Assembly (NCBI RefSeq): GCF_024347135.1
Contig: NZ_AP024907.1
Span: 2,843,001-2,907,000, forward strand
Source: Vibrio spartinae
GTDB lineage: Bacteria > Pseudomonadota > Gammaproteobacteria > Enterobacterales > Vibrionaceae
Direction: 5' to 3'
Length of the DNA stretch: 64,000 bases
A program made the position numbers and the translations under genes. The notes beneath the pieces are model-generated. The model was given only the letters and a program-made list of their open reading frames with translations, did not search any database and had not been told where the DNA came from. Positions 27,319 to 36,772 of the stretch are shown piece after piece (position 1 is the first letter of the stretch; each line of letters begins with the position of its first letter).

Positions 27319-28718
27319 TATTGTGCCCCTCCTATCGCTGAACTCTGATCAACGTAGCCCCAAGGGTTATCACGGAATGCATCGTAAGAGTTCTGCTCAG
27401 TAAAGAAATAGGTTTTCCCCCCGAAGGTATAACTAAACGGGGCATCGAGATTGGTCAGCGATTTACCGTTCACCGGATCAACCACGGTAATCTTCACCAC
27501 ATCGCTGAAATACTGAAGACCCGATTCAAGCATCACTTTCCCGATGACGATCTCATTATTGGTCAACGACCATTTCTTAATCGGAATCGGGTTACATCCG
27601 CCCGGGTTACCAATCGACGGAATAAAGATATGTACACCACAGGCCAGACAGATCACCTGATCACCATCCTGAATATACCCCGCATCACCACACAACATGC
27701 AGGCATCCAGGACCACACCAAACTTCATTTCACCGGGGTAGCGATCAATGATAAAAAAGCGCACCACTTTACCGTCACTCGCAATCCACTGATAACGGTG
27801 TAACTTGCCGTCTTTCAGGGTATCGGTGATCGGAATGTGGACCGCATCATCGGCGGACAACGTCATCGTCTGCGCCGGTGAACGCGTTGGCGGCTGAGAC
27901 GCCACGGCATCCCAGTACAGTAAACTGCAAAAAATCATCACCAAGCTGACAGCGAAACTTTTCGCCCGGCGACGGTGAATATTCAGTTGGGCCTGAAGTT
28001 TACGTCTTGCGATGGGCTGCTGTTGTGCTTTCACTGCATTTTTCAACGGCTTCACATCACTCCACATCATGATACTCAGTGGAATCAGACTCAGTGCCAG
28101 CACACAATACGCATACAACCAGAAGAAATTGGTCACTTTTGAAACGTAACTCAACAGTCCCTGATACAGATCGATCATCTGTAACTTCATCCCAGCCAGA
28201 ATCACCTCTCCGGAGAGCGGTAAAATTGCCAGTAAAATGAAGATGAAAAAGACGCTATTTTTTAAGATACGCGAGCGCTGTTCGAAAACTTTACCGGTAA
28301 AAAAGTAAACCGAACCAATTAAAACAAACCCGAATAGCAAGGCGGTCACATTCAGGATCAGTTCGGTATTGATCACACTGGTGGCAGTCATCATGTCCAG
28401 TTTTGCAATTCGGGCCCACATAAATGCGGCCAATACCGTCACAATCGCCTGCCAGACCAACAACACCCGGGTCGGTCGGGTACTCAGTAAACCGTAGCCC
28501 AATAACAACAGGCATATCACGATGTAGGCACAGCCGATAGAGAAAATATAGACTTGGCTGTAAGGCAACAACGTATAAGCACAAACCCCAATGACAACAG
28601 GCAGCACAAACCACCAGAACCTTTGCTTATACGACGTATTCGCACCCGACCAAAGCAAGCCGAACATCATCGCGGGGAGAAGAAAGTGGGAAAGAACCTG
28701 AGAAAGATAAAAACTCAT
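27318..28718 (-). CDS. DUF2318 membrane protein with Cys clusters and YHS-like tail
   Basis: 466 residues. About seven to eight hydrophobic helices fill residues 1-270. The periplasmic C-terminal part (from about 285) has the DUF2318 pattern C340-x2-C343, C357-x2-C360 and C375 in GGCNP, likely metal or Fe-S ligands. Residues 413-452 (DPVNGKSL, then YTFGGKTYFFTEQ and DAFRDNP) look like a YHS metal-binding domain whose usual cysteines are gone. Homologues such as cj1660 lie beside p19 genes. A role in electron transfer or iron handling for P19/FTR1 is inferred. Confidence 0.88.
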   Translation of the reverse strand: MSFYLSQVLSHFLLPAMMFGLLWSGANTSYKQRFWWFVLPVVIGVCAYTLLPYSQVYIFSIGCAYIVICLLLLGYGLLSTRPTRVLLVWQAIVTVLAAFMWARIAKLDMMTATSVINTELILNVTALLFGFVLIGSVYFFTGKVFEQRSRILKNSVFFIFILLAILPLSGEVILAGMKLQMIDLYQGLLSYVSKVTNFFWLYAYCVLALSLIPLSIMMWSDVKPLKNAVKAQQQPIARRKLQAQLNIHRRRAKSFAVSLVMIFCSLLYWDAVASQPPTRSPAQTMTLSADDAVHIPITDTLKDGKLHRYQWIASDGKVVRFFIIDRYPGEMKFGVVLDACMLCGDAGYIQDGDQVICLACGVHIFIPSIGNPGGCNPIPIKKWSLTNNEIVIGKVMLESGLQYFSDVVKITVVDPVNGKSLTNLDAPFSYTFGGKTYFFTEQNSYDAFRDNPWGYVDQSSAIGGAQ

Positions 28719-28802
28719 ATCCGCTCACATGATAAATTTTTTCAGGTGACTTTGACCAAGAGCAAAGCCACCTTTGTATGAATCCCAGACTTGGCGGGAG
28801 GT

Positions 28803-29321
28803 TTAATTCAGACCAACATATTTAAATTTGTAATTCACATCAAAAGGCTTGTACCAACGGCCAACGCCTGTTGCTTCATCGGTGTGACGAAGCAGACCAC
28901 CTTTCGATGGTGGGTCAATATGGAAAGAAAGCTCATAATTACCCACACCAAGCATTTTCACATTTGAACCATAATGAGGACCGTCTGAGGCAATCATTGG
29001 CATGAAAGTCCCCTGTTGAGTTTTACCGGTATCCAAGTTCTTCATTTTGTAGCTGATCGTCAGGTACGGAATCCATTCACCAGCCGCAAAGCCATTTTTA
29101 TTGCCTTTCAGTGCATGAATGTCCGCTTCAAGGTGAACATCTGCCTGAGAAGCGGCCATCATCATACCTTGGGGTTCCATCGTGACCGGTTCCAGATAAA
29201 CAGCGGCCAGTTCCATACCGTTCATTTCAACGGTCTCCCCTGCCGGGTGTTCACCCGCAATCGCTGCGGTCCCAAATGTCATTGCTGAAATCGCAACTGG
29301 AATTAAAAATTTATTCGTCAT
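28803..29321 (-). CDS. P19/Tp34 family periplasmic iron-transport protein (FetP-like)
   Basis: 172 residues with a Sec signal peptide (cleavage near AAIAGEH). P19-family proteins are periplasmic dimers that bind Cu and Fe and work with FTR1 permeases. The family core is visible: the DVHLEADIHAL strand with two His, a Met-rich loop EPQGMMMAAS before it, and FHIDPPSKGG with another His. It follows FTR1 by 55 bases, the pairing seen in FetMP of Escherichia coli and in C. jejuni. Confidence 0.93.
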   Translation of the reverse strand: MTNKFLIPVAISAMTFGTAAIAGEHPAGETVEMNGMELAAVYLEPVTMEPQGMMMAASQADVHLEADIHALKGNKNGFAAGEWIPYLTISYKMKNLDTGKTQQGTFMPMIASDGPHYGSNVKMLGVGNYELSFHIDPPSKGGLLRHTDEATGVGRWYKPFDVNYKFKYVGLN

Positions 29322-29376
29322 TAAAATTATTCCTTCAATAAAAAGTTGTCACAGACTGAAATTGCCATAGATTGAG

Positions 29377-31305
29377 CTACGCGGTTTGTCTACCCTGACG
29401 CCGAATGACGAACAATGCCAAAATCGCGGCTGCAACCAGCGCGAGTTGAGGTATTAACGTTTCAGCATAAGGATAAACCCCCAACAAACTGATTTGCGGA
29501 ACTGCCTCTATGAGTGTCGGGTTAAAGACTTTGGCTTCAATAAGTTCTAAAACACCGTTACCGGCAAAGACAAATGCCATCAGATACATAAATCCACCGG
29601 TGAAGATAAAGAAAGGTTTGAGTGGTAATTTCACGACGCTATAACGCATCAAGAAAAAGATAACCGTTAGAATCACGATCCCCACACCGAGCCCGCTCAA
29701 GATCCCGATGAGTGAATTTGATGAACCGTCAGCCCCCAGCGCATAATAGAACAGCACGGTTTCGGCACCTTCACGGTAAACGGCTAGAAAGCTGGCGAAC
29801 CACAGACCGGCAATCGAACCTGCGGTGAGTGAGCGGGATAATTTATTTTCGAGATACTGTTTCCAATGGGTTGCTTCCACTTTCGACAGCAACCAGTAAC
29901 TCATCATGAACAGCACCACAACCGCGATCAGCATTGTGATACCTTCCAGCATTTCGCGACTCGCGCCAGCATTGGTAAACAACCACTGGAACAGGGCCGC
30001 TGTGATCAAACTGCATATCACGCCAACCACGACGGAATTCTTGATAATATAGAGTTTGTCGGTATGGTCGTTCTTGACCAGATAAGCGGTAATTGCAGCG
30101 ACAATCAGTAACGCTTCCAAACCTTCACGGAGAATAATGGTGAGGCTGGCGATAAACATTGCCCAAATCCCCTGACTACCGCCGCCTAACATGCTGGCAC
30201 CTTGGTCCAGACTACGACTCAATGCCTGTTGTTGCGCCTGAATATCAGCCAGTTCAGAGCGGGCTTTCATCATACTGACCAGACGGGTAAAGTAACCTTC
30301 CAGTTCAGATTTCAGTGCACTATCCCGCGCACCAATAGCATTTTCCATGCCTGTTGATTCGAAGCGATCAAAATACGTATCCTGAACCGCTATCATCGCA
30401 TCAGCAACCTGACCTTGTTGGTAGCGGTCAACCGCCTGAGCGATAGCAGCATCAATGCCGGTTATCACTGATTGCCAGTCTTGCTTGACGTCTGAATGCT
30501 CAACTTCCTGAGTCTGTTTCTGATCATCACGAGTCGCTGGCAGCCCCGGGAGATCATCTTTCAGCCCTTGTGTCAGCGTGGCAACCTGATAACCAAATGC
30601 GACCAAACGTTGCATGGCATATGGCTGATCGGCCAAATCAATCATGGCTTTGAACATGTCATTATATTGCGCGGCTTTTGCACCGGAACGATTCAGGCGG
30701 ATGGCGGTTTCCAGATCAGAGTTTTTATAACCATCAAATTGTGCCTGTCGTATCAGCTTCACTGCGGCTTCCCGCTTTGCCTGTTGCGCCTGTTCTGTCT
30801 CAGCCTGAGTTGACGTGCGATAACTGGCCAAACCTTGGTTAACCAGCCGTTCAATGGTCAGAACTTGCTCTCGCCAGTAAGGTAAAATTGACGCATGATG
30901 GATGTTCGCCGTTTCCGCGACCAACTGTGTTCCTGATTCCAGAATCGAGGGAACTGATGCGATTTGAGTTTTGAGCCAGTCGACATTTTCCTTCACGTCA
31001 TCGAGCGACGCCTGATTGCCAATCATCTTCCGAATTTCACTAAATTTAGCTTCTAGCTGATACGCGTATTTCTGGGAATAATTAATTCGGATGGGGCCTT
31101 CCAGACCTTCAAACACTTCAAAATATGCCATTTGCACCGTGTGCTTCGCTTGTACAGCATCACCATGCGCATAAAGTTGTACCGTGGTATCCAGACGCGT
31201 ATTGATATCATCCGCAGCAGCCTGATAATCAAGCACCGCTGCTGCAACAGAGTAATTAAAAGTAAAAATCGTAGTAATAATGAAAAGCTTTACCAGCTTT
31301 AACAT
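29377..31305 (-). CDS. FTR1 family iron permease with N-terminal periplasmic domain (FetM-like)
   Basis: 642 residues from ATG 31305 (AGGA 8 bases upstream; two earlier in-frame ATGs give a worse signal). A signal peptide is followed by a helical periplasmic region of about 360 residues, then about seven TMs. Two FTR1 iron motifs R-E-x-x-E are present, REGLE (393-397) and REGAE (511-515), each at the start of a membrane helix. The long N-terminal part is typical of bacterial FetM-type members. It is the first gene of the block and follows a promoter overlapped by a Fur-like site. Confidence 0.93.
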   Translation of the reverse strand: MLKLVKLFIITTIFTFNYSVAAAVLDYQAAADDINTRLDTTVQLYAHGDAVQAKHTVQMAYFEVFEGLEGPIRINYSQKYAYQLEAKFSEIRKMIGNQASLDDVKENVDWLKTQIASVPSILESGTQLVAETANIHHASILPYWREQVLTIERLVNQGLASYRTSTQAETEQAQQAKREAAVKLIRQAQFDGYKNSDLETAIRLNRSGAKAAQYNDMFKAMIDLADQPYAMQRLVAFGYQVATLTQGLKDDLPGLPATRDDQKQTQEVEHSDVKQDWQSVITGIDAAIAQAVDRYQQGQVADAMIAVQDTYFDRFESTGMENAIGARDSALKSELEGYFTRLVSMMKARSELADIQAQQQALSRSLDQGASMLGGGSQGIWAMFIASLTIILREGLEALLIVAAITAYLVKNDHTDKLYIIKNSVVVGVICSLITAALFQWLFTNAGASREMLEGITMLIAVVVLFMMSYWLLSKVEATHWKQYLENKLSRSLTAGSIAGLWFASFLAVYREGAETVLFYYALGADGSSNSLIGILSGLGVGIVILTVIFFLMRYSVVKLPLKPFFIFTGGFMYLMAFVFAGNGVLELIEAKVFNPTLIEAVPQISLLGVYPYAETLIPQLALVAAAILALFVIRRQGRQTA

Positions 31306-31338
31306 AACAAACATCCTGCGAGCCAATCACAAATAAAA

Positions 31339-31367
31339 ATACTAAAGAAAATAGTTATCATTTGCAA
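31339..31367 (-). promoter_or_regulatory. Promoter of the FTR1 operon with overlapping Fur-box-like site
   Basis: On the minus strand TTGCAA, 17 bases, then TAGTAT form a -35/-10 pair. The 19-base stretch at 31347-31365 (GCAAATGATAACTATTTTC) matches the classical Fur consensus GATAATGATAATCATTATC at 14 of 19 positions and lies over the -35 box and spacer. This predicts repression by Fur with iron. Confidence 0.7.
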
Positions 31368-31749
31368 TAGAAAGATTTTGTTACATTTGAAATGTTACAT
31401 TCGGAAAATGAATCCAGAGAGGAAGATATAACACGAGGTCATGATTTATGAATGGCATTCATACAGGTCGCGATCTGAAACGCAACCCGATTTCAAAACC
31501 GTGTTCGAACCTGTTGGAATAATGAGTACCACTCAGAAAAGAGAAAGGACAAAAGCCAGAACATTCTGGCTTTTAGGCTTGCGTATTGTTGCCCCACAAC
31601 CAAGGATAACCGTCAGCCAATTCAGCCAAGAACATAATTCGAGCATGACCCGCGCTACCCTTGAAAAGATCAGAGGAGCCATGAACCATCATTGATTATG
31701 TTGATTTTCATACAGTAAAGCGCGATGAAACGATATCCGTTTTCTCGCC
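31368..31749. other. Intergenic DNA between FTR1 and the winged-helix gene
   Basis: No convincing gene. Just upstream of the FTR1 promoter, TGTTACATT occurs twice, 14 bases apart (31380 and 31394), a possible second operator. A terminator hairpin is at 31551-31574. The rest shows no structure I can identify. Confidence 0.4.
31551..31574 (-). terminator. Intrinsic terminator after the winged-helix gene
   Basis: AAAAGCCAGA and TCTGGCTTTT form a 10-bp stem with a 4-base loop, symmetric enough to work in both directions. It lies downstream of the minus-strand winged-helix gene and upstream of the FTR1 promoter. Confidence 0.7.
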
Positions 31750-32037
31750 CTAAAGGGATTTACCCAGACTGGCAGCTATATCATCTTGACGTTCAACAAT
31801 CCATTGACTATCAAATGGTCCCCAATCGGACAACCGGTAGTACCCGTCATTGTGTCGTCTCCCGTCTTGGATAAACATGAGTTGAATGCCGATAGCCGGT
31901 AATGCTTTCAACACATCCTGAATTGTGCGACGAGGCCACCCGGTATGTTCAATTAATCTGGGGACATTTGGCCTGTCTAGATTTTCAACCAAGTAAGCTA
32001 AATAAAGCCTTCTTGCAAAAACAGGACTCAATTCCAT
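31750..32037 (-). CDS. Winged-helix DNA-binding domain protein
   Basis: 95 residues. A small conserved vibrio protein with a helix-turn-helix-like segment at about 20-50 (NVPRLIEHTGWPRRTIQDVLKALP) and a wing-like strand with GRRHNDGYYRLSDWGPFDS. The start is ATG 32037 because AGGAGGTG lies directly before it. The in-frame GTG 6 bases upstream is part of that ribosome site. Target genes are unknown. It is divergent from yffB-dapE. Confidence 0.75.
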   Translation of the reverse strand: MELSPVFARRLYLAYLVENLDRPNVPRLIEHTGWPRRTIQDVLKALPAIGIQLMFIQDGRRHNDGYYRLSDWGPFDSQWIVERQDDIAASLGKSL

Positions 32038-32240
32038 TGACACCTCCTATTCACGTGCCAGCCCATTATTTCGGTTTTCACACAAAGAGTGTTGCGTTCG
32101 ATCAATAACTTCATTTTTATCTGTCACTCGATGAATAAAATGCCTCTCATATCAATCAAGCTGCTGTAAATCACGACTTTGTCAGCGCACTCACTTCCTG
32201 CTACGATGCGCTCACAGCCTGCTCTAATTTGAGGAATCAT

Positions 32241-32588
32241 ATGACCATTACGCTTTATGGCATCCCCAACTGCGACACCATAAAAAAAGCACGTCGCTGG
32301 TTAGATGCTGAAAATATCGACTATCGATTTCACGATTTCCGTAAAGACGGAATCCACGCTGAACTCGTTGAAGAATTTTGTCACAATTTAGGATGGGACA
32401 AGGTGGTCAATAAACGTGGCACAACCTATAGACAACTGACTCAAGCACAAAAAGACAGCTTAAACAGTACAACCGCGATTCCCCTATTGGTTGAATCCCC
32501 AGCCATGATTAAACGTCCGGTTTTGGTGGTAGGTAACACTTTCCACCTTGGTTTTTCTCCTGAACAATACTCTGAGATATTTGCATAG
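32241..32588 (+). CDS. yffB: ArsC/Spx-family protein YffB
   Basis: 115 residues. Thioredoxin-fold protein of the ArsC/Spx family with a single N-terminal active cysteine (C11 in [17 protein letters not shown]) and the late KRPVLVVG strand. No arsenate-reductase activity is established for the YffB branch. It sits 14 bases before dapE, the same pairing as in E. coli. The start ATG follows GAGGAA and drops four residues of the longer frame. Confidence 0.9.
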   Translation: MTITLYGIPNCDTIKKARRWLDAENIDYRFHDFRKDGIHAELVEEFCHNLGWDKVVNKRGTTYRQLTQAQKDSLNSTTAIPLLVESPAMIKRPVLVVGNTFHLGFSPEQYSEIFA

Positions 32589-32602
32589 AAAGGAACAAAT
32601 GG

Positions 32603-33739
32603 ATGAGCGATAGTCCGGTACTCGCCCTTGCTAAAGAATTAATTTGTCGTCGTTCGGTTACACCGGAAGACGCAGGATGCCAAGACTTAATGATAGAACG
32701 GCTCAAGGCTCTCGGCTTTGACGTTGAAATCATGGTTTTTGAAGACACCACCAACTTTTGGGCCCGACGAGGGACACAAGCCCCCCTATTTGCCTTTGCC
32801 GGCCATACCGATGTTGTGCCTGCCGGAAAAGCAGAACTATGGCATACCCCCCCATTTGAACCGACCGTCATTGATAACTATCTGCATGGCCGTGGCGCAG
32901 CGGACATGAAAGGGTCACTCGCCTGTATGATTGTTGCGGTTGAGCGCTTTATTGCAGCGCATCCTGACCATCAAGGGTCCATTGCATTTCTGATCACATC
33001 GGATGAAGAAGGTCCGTTTATTAACGGCACAACCCGGGTTGTCGATACATTAGTGGCACGGGATGAAATCATTGACATGTGTATTGTCGGAGAACCCTCC
33101 AGCACCCACGCCGTCGGTGATGTGGTCAAAAATGGTCGCCGAGGTTCACTGACCGGTGATTTAGTCGTCAAAGGAATGCAAGGCCATGTCGCCTATCCTC
33201 ATTTAGCCAATAATCCGGTCCATCAGGCACTGCCCGCATTGACCGAACTTGCCGCGATTCAATGGGATGAAGGGAATGAATTTTTCCCGCCGACGAGCTT
33301 TCAGATTCCAAATGTACAAGCGGGAACCGGTGCATCCAATGTGATTCCGGGTGAATTCCATGTCCAATTTAACTTCCGTTACAGTACGGAACTGACAGCA
33401 GAAGAGATTCAGCGTCGCGTGCATTCCACATTTGATGCCCATGGTCTGGATTATGATCTGAAATGGACTTTGAATGGCAAACCGTTTCTAACTGATGCCG
33501 GTAGCCTTGTGGAAGCCGTTACCCAGTCTGTCAGCCAGATTAACCATAAAGAACCGGCACTACTCACAACCGGCGGAACATCCGACGGTCGGTTTATCGC
33601 ACAGATGGGCGCTCAGGTTGTTGAACTCGGTCCGGTCAATGCGACGATTCACAAAGTCAATGAATGTGTCAGTATCCCTGACCTTGAGAAATTGACCGAT
33701 ATGTATCAACACACATTGAACAACTTACTGGCCCGATGA
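32603..33739 (+). CDS. dapE: Succinyl-diaminopimelate desuccinylase DapE
   Basis: 378 residues. A di-zinc hydrolase that releases L,L-diaminopimelate from its N-succinyl form in lysine and peptidoglycan synthesis. Zinc and catalytic residues are in place: H68 and D70 ([11 protein letters not shown]), D101 (ADMKG), E135/E136 (TSDEEGP), and the late TGGTSDGRF. Normal length. dapA, from the same pathway, is 3 kb away on the other strand. Confidence 0.97.
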   Translation: MSDSPVLALAKELICRRSVTPEDAGCQDLMIERLKALGFDVEIMVFEDTTNFWARRGTQAPLFAFAGHTDVVPAGKAELWHTPPFEPTVIDNYLHGRGAADMKGSLACMIVAVERFIAAHPDHQGSIAFLITSDEEGPFINGTTRVVDTLVARDEIIDMCIVGEPSSTHAVGDVVKNGRRGSLTGDLVVKGMQGHVAYPHLANNPVHQALPALTELAAIQWDEGNEFFPPTSFQIPNVQAGTGASNVIPGEFHVQFNFRYSTELTAEEIQRRVHSTFDAHGLDYDLKWTLNGKPFLTDAGSLVEAVTQSVSQINHKEPALLTTGGTSDGRFIAQMGAQVVELGPVNATIHKVNECVSIPDLEKLTDMYQHTLNNLLAR

Positions 33740-33740
33740 T

Positions 33741-34424
33741 ATGACGCCTGAGCAATTAACCGGAAAAAGTGAGCAACATCTGCAAGCATGTCTTGTGGAT
33801 ACCAAAACCTTCCTGATCCATCCGCAGGTTGCTCAAGATTTTCTGGCGTTGAAACAGGCCGCTCACCAAGCCGGATTCCAGTTACAAATTGCCAGCGGAT
33901 TCCGTAATTTTCAGCAGCAGCTTGCGATCTGGAATCTAAAATTCTCAGGAGAACGGCCGCTGCTCGACTCACAAAGTCGGCCGCTCGATGCTTCAAACAT
34001 GCCAGAGCAAGAAAAAGTTCTGGCCATTTTACGCTGGTCGGCACTTCCCGGCGCCAGCCGGCATCATTGGGGTACAGACTTTGATGTCTATGACAGAAAT
34101 GCGTTACCCGCCAATGAATCGCTGCGTCTGGAACCATGGGAATATCAATCCGGTCATCAGGCTCACTTTTCGGCATGGTTAACCAAACACCTCTCCCAAT
34201 TTGGTTTTTTCCTGCCGTATCAGCGGGATCGGGGCGGTGTGTCGGTCGAACCTTGGCATATCAGTCATCATCTCGTTGCAACACAATGTCTGAATCAAAT
34301 GTCACCTGACATCATCTTTCAGGCATTGGCTGACGAGTCGATCGCAGGCAAAAATACGATCCACAAAATGTGCCATACTATCTACACCCAATTTGTCATC
34401 AATATCGAACAGAGCGGTGCGTAA
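33741..34424 (+). CDS. M15 family D-Ala-D-Ala carboxypeptidase-like protein
   Basis: 227 residues. VanY-type peptidase domain: ASGFRNFQQQLAIWN, the zinc motif with H108 and D115 (SRHHWGTDFD), and H173 in EPWHISH. No signal peptide is obvious. It starts one base after the dapE stop, so it is in the same operon. It probably trims or recycles peptidoglycan peptides, which fits the dapE link, but the substrate is not shown. Confidence 0.9.
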   Translation: MTPEQLTGKSEQHLQACLVDTKTFLIHPQVAQDFLALKQAAHQAGFQLQIASGFRNFQQQLAIWNLKFSGERPLLDSQSRPLDASNMPEQEKVLAILRWSALPGASRHHWGTDFDVYDRNALPANESLRLEPWEYQSGHQAHFSAWLTKHLSQFGFFLPYQRDRGGVSVEPWHISHHLVATQCLNQMSPDIIFQALADESIAGKNTIHKMCHTIYTQFVINIEQSGA

Positions 34425-34425
34425 T

Positions 34426-34617
34426 ATGGATTTCCTGACTTCACCCTGGTTCATCATCACCGTCATTATCAGCATCATTATTGGCAATATTGCCGCGCTA
34501 AAATATCTGACGCCCAAAAACCTCGATAAGCTAACCAAGAAACAGGGAAATGATTTAGATCGATTGATCGAGTTAGATAAAAAACATCAACAAGAGATCA
34601 AAAAAAGGGATGAATAA
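34426..34617 (+). CDS. DUF2897 family small membrane protein
   Basis: 63 residues. One N-terminal transmembrane helix (about 8-28, WFIITVIISIIIGNIAAL) followed by a charged helix ending KKHQQEIKKRDE. Start ATG 34426, one base after the stop of the M15 gene. This small family is common in vibrios and has no known function. Confidence 0.8.
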   Translation: MDFLTSPWFIITVIISIIIGNIAALKYLTPKNLDKLTKKQGNDLDRLIELDKKHQQEIKKRDE

Positions 34618-34629
34618 TCATCCCTTTTT
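34602..34629. terminator. Bidirectional terminator between DUF2897 and bamC
   Basis: A 12-bp stem AAAAAGGGATGA/TCATCCCTTTTT with loop ATAA. It overlaps the DUF2897 stop and serves both this gene and the convergent bamC. Confidence 0.9.
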
Positions 34630-34644
34630 ATCGCAAATCACCGT

Positions 34645-35667
34645 CTAGTGCGATTGATGAAACAATGCTGATAGCGCGTCAGAAAAAGCTTTAAGCTTTT
34701 CTTCAGTAACAGGTTTATCACCCTTGCCTGTGATATTAACAGACGTCCGGTTACCTAAGTCTCCCAACAATAATGTATATGTACCGTTATCAAGAGAAAT
34801 CGGTGCAACACCAAGCGCTTGCCAGACTTCATCATCCGGTTGGCTGAATTTAACTTTTATCGTACCTTGAGAGCGGTTGCGATCTTCAACACTAAAACCA
34901 ATCTTAGCCAAGGTATCTGGCAGGCGTTGCCACATATTGGTATATGGTGTTCTGGCAATCACAACTGGCAAACCACTGCGATCAGCTCCCATGGCGACGG
35001 CAATCTGTTGAGCCATTTGACGAGATTTCCTCGCCGCTTCTGCCTGAGCCTGTCGATCATATTGCGTCGTTATCGCATTCGCCATGATCACGGTATAACG
35101 ATTCTGAATGTAGATCGCTTTTTCTGCTGCCGAATCACGCTGCTGCATGTCCAACAAAGAGACCTGAATACCGTATTTTTTCCCCTGCTGTAAACGGGTA
35201 TAGCGATATCTCGCTTTCACGGGTGCAACTTCATCTTCTGCTGACCATGATATCCAAGCGGTATCAATCAGCGACGGGCGAGACTGCGAACGTGCGACTT
35301 GATGCTGCTCTAAATACTGTGAAATGACATGCCAGATTTCATCAGCAAGCTGTGGTTGCACAGTCCAGAATGTAACTTGGTTCTTCTCACTGTCGATCCG
35401 CACCCCCGGGATCAAAGCCAACACGGATTGAGGCGGACGAATATCCACATGTTCCCCCAATCCACCCTGGAATTTTCCATCCGGAATATCGTAATTGTGA
35501 TAGCGCTGTAATTCAGCATCCTGAGGCATTTTCCAAGCCGTAGATAATTTTGCGTTTAAATAATCAAAGTCGCCTTCTGCTGTCTGTCGTGTCAACGCAC
35601 TATTAGAACATCCAGACATCATGAATACAGCCAGTGAACTACAAACCAGCTGATTGAAAAATTTCAT
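34645..35667 (-). CDS. bamC: Outer membrane assembly lipoprotein BamC
   Basis: 340 residues. Lipoprotein subunit of the BAM complex, which inserts beta-barrels in the outer membrane. Signal with lipobox MSGC (C20), a conserved unstructured N-terminal part that binds BamD (DGKFQGGLGEHVDIRPP), then two helix-grip domains. It is downstream of dapA on the same strand, as in E. coli, with a 226-base gap in which I see no gene. Confidence 0.94.
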   Translation of the reverse strand: MKFFNQLVCSSLAVFMMSGCSNSALTRQTAEGDFDYLNAKLSTAWKMPQDAELQRYHNYDIPDGKFQGGLGEHVDIRPPQSVLALIPGVRIDSEKNQVTFWTVQPQLADEIWHVISQYLEQHQVARSQSRPSLIDTAWISWSAEDEVAPVKARYRYTRLQQGKKYGIQVSLLDMQQRDSAAEKAIYIQNRYTVIMANAITTQYDRQAQAEAARKSRQMAQQIAVAMGADRSGLPVVIARTPYTNMWQRLPDTLAKIGFSVEDRNRSQGTIKVKFSQPDDEVWQALGVAPISLDNGTYTLLLGDLGNRTSVNITGKGDKPVTEEKLKAFSDALSALFHQSH

Positions 35668-35893
35668 TCATACTCCTACACGAAAACCAAAGCTCGGCTC
35701 CGTACAACTATTCTCGTACAACGATTGCCATCCCATGATGCTGGCACAGCAATCAAACCTCAATATACATACCCAAAGTGTTCACCAAACCAAACAACAT
35801 TCAGTCCGGCAAACTATCTGTCTCGAAATCGATCTTTTTCTCGCAACTCATCTTTTCCAGAAACATTTCCCGATACAGATATTCGTCAAAAAC

Positions 35894-36772
35894 CTATCGT
35901 AATCCGGCAGAAGCCAACGCCTGTAATACAACCGACTGATGGGATTCTGATAATTCGGTCATGGGTAAACGTAACAAGCCGCCATCAATCAATCCCATTT
36001 GATGGGCTGCCCACTTCACTGGGATCGGGCTCGACTCAACAAACAAGTTTTTATGCAGAGCCATTAACTTTTCATTCAACGCTTCAGCGGCATCAAACTG
36101 CCCGTCTAAGGCAAGATGCACCATTTGTGCCATTGCTGCTGCTGCAACATTGTTGGTCACGGAAATCACCCCATGACCACCCAACTTGATAAATTCCAAT
36201 CCAGTCGAGTCATCACCGCTCAGTAAGACAAAGTCTTCGCCGCAAAGTTCACGATGTTTCGCGACCCGACTCAAATCACCGGTCGCATCTTTAATACCGA
36301 TAATGTTTTTCAGTTCAGCTAAGCGCGCGACAGTTTCCGGCTGCATATCCACCGCCGTGCGGCCCGGTACGTTATATAAAATCAGCGGGATATCGGTCTC
36401 TTCTGCAATGGCTTTATAGTGAAGGAACAAACCTTCTTGCGTGGGTTTGTTGTAATAAGGCGTGACACTCAAGAATCCGGAAATACCGGTATTACACAAC
36501 AGACGGCTAAATGTCAGAGATTCGTGTGTCGCATTCGCACCTGTCCCGGCAATCACAGGAATACGGTCTTGTGCATACTCAACGGTTTTTGAGACAACTT
36601 TGACATGCTCTTCAATGGTCAGTGTTGCAGATTCTCCAGTGGTGCCAACAGACACAATCGCATCGGTTCCAGCATCTACATGAAAATCGACCAATTTTTT
36701 GAGACTTCCGTAGTCTACTTCTCCATCGCTATCAAAAGGGGTAATTAGTGCGACTATACTTCCAGAAAACAT
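35894..36772 (-). CDS. dapA: 4-hydroxy-tetrahydrodipicolinate synthase DapA
   Basis: 292 residues from ATG 36772. This start has GGAG upstream and gives the family N-terminus [13 protein letters not shown]; the frame is open 90 bases further. DapA condenses pyruvate and aspartate semialdehyde at the entry to lysine synthesis. Schiff-base K161 (GIKDATGDL), Y133 and T44/T45 are present. Confidence 0.97.
   Translation of the reverse strand: MFSGSIVALITPFDSDGEVDYGSLKKLVDFHVDAGTDAIVSVGTTGESATLTIEEHVKVVSKTVEYAQDRIPVIAGTGANATHESLTFSRLLCNTGISGFLSVTPYYNKPTQEGLFLHYKAIAEETDIPLILYNVPGRTAVDMQPETVARLAELKNIIGIKDATGDLSRVAKHRELCGEDFVLLSGDDSTGLEFIKLGGHGVISVTNNVAAAAMAQMVHLALDGQFDAAEALNEKLMALHKNLFVESSPIPVKWAAHQMGLIDGGLLRLPMTELSESHQSVVLQALASAGLR

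Noticed and set aside
31441..31695. 84-codon plus-strand open frame between FTR1 and the winged-helix gene
   Set aside because: No ribosome site, no recognisable domain, and it runs through a terminator hairpin.
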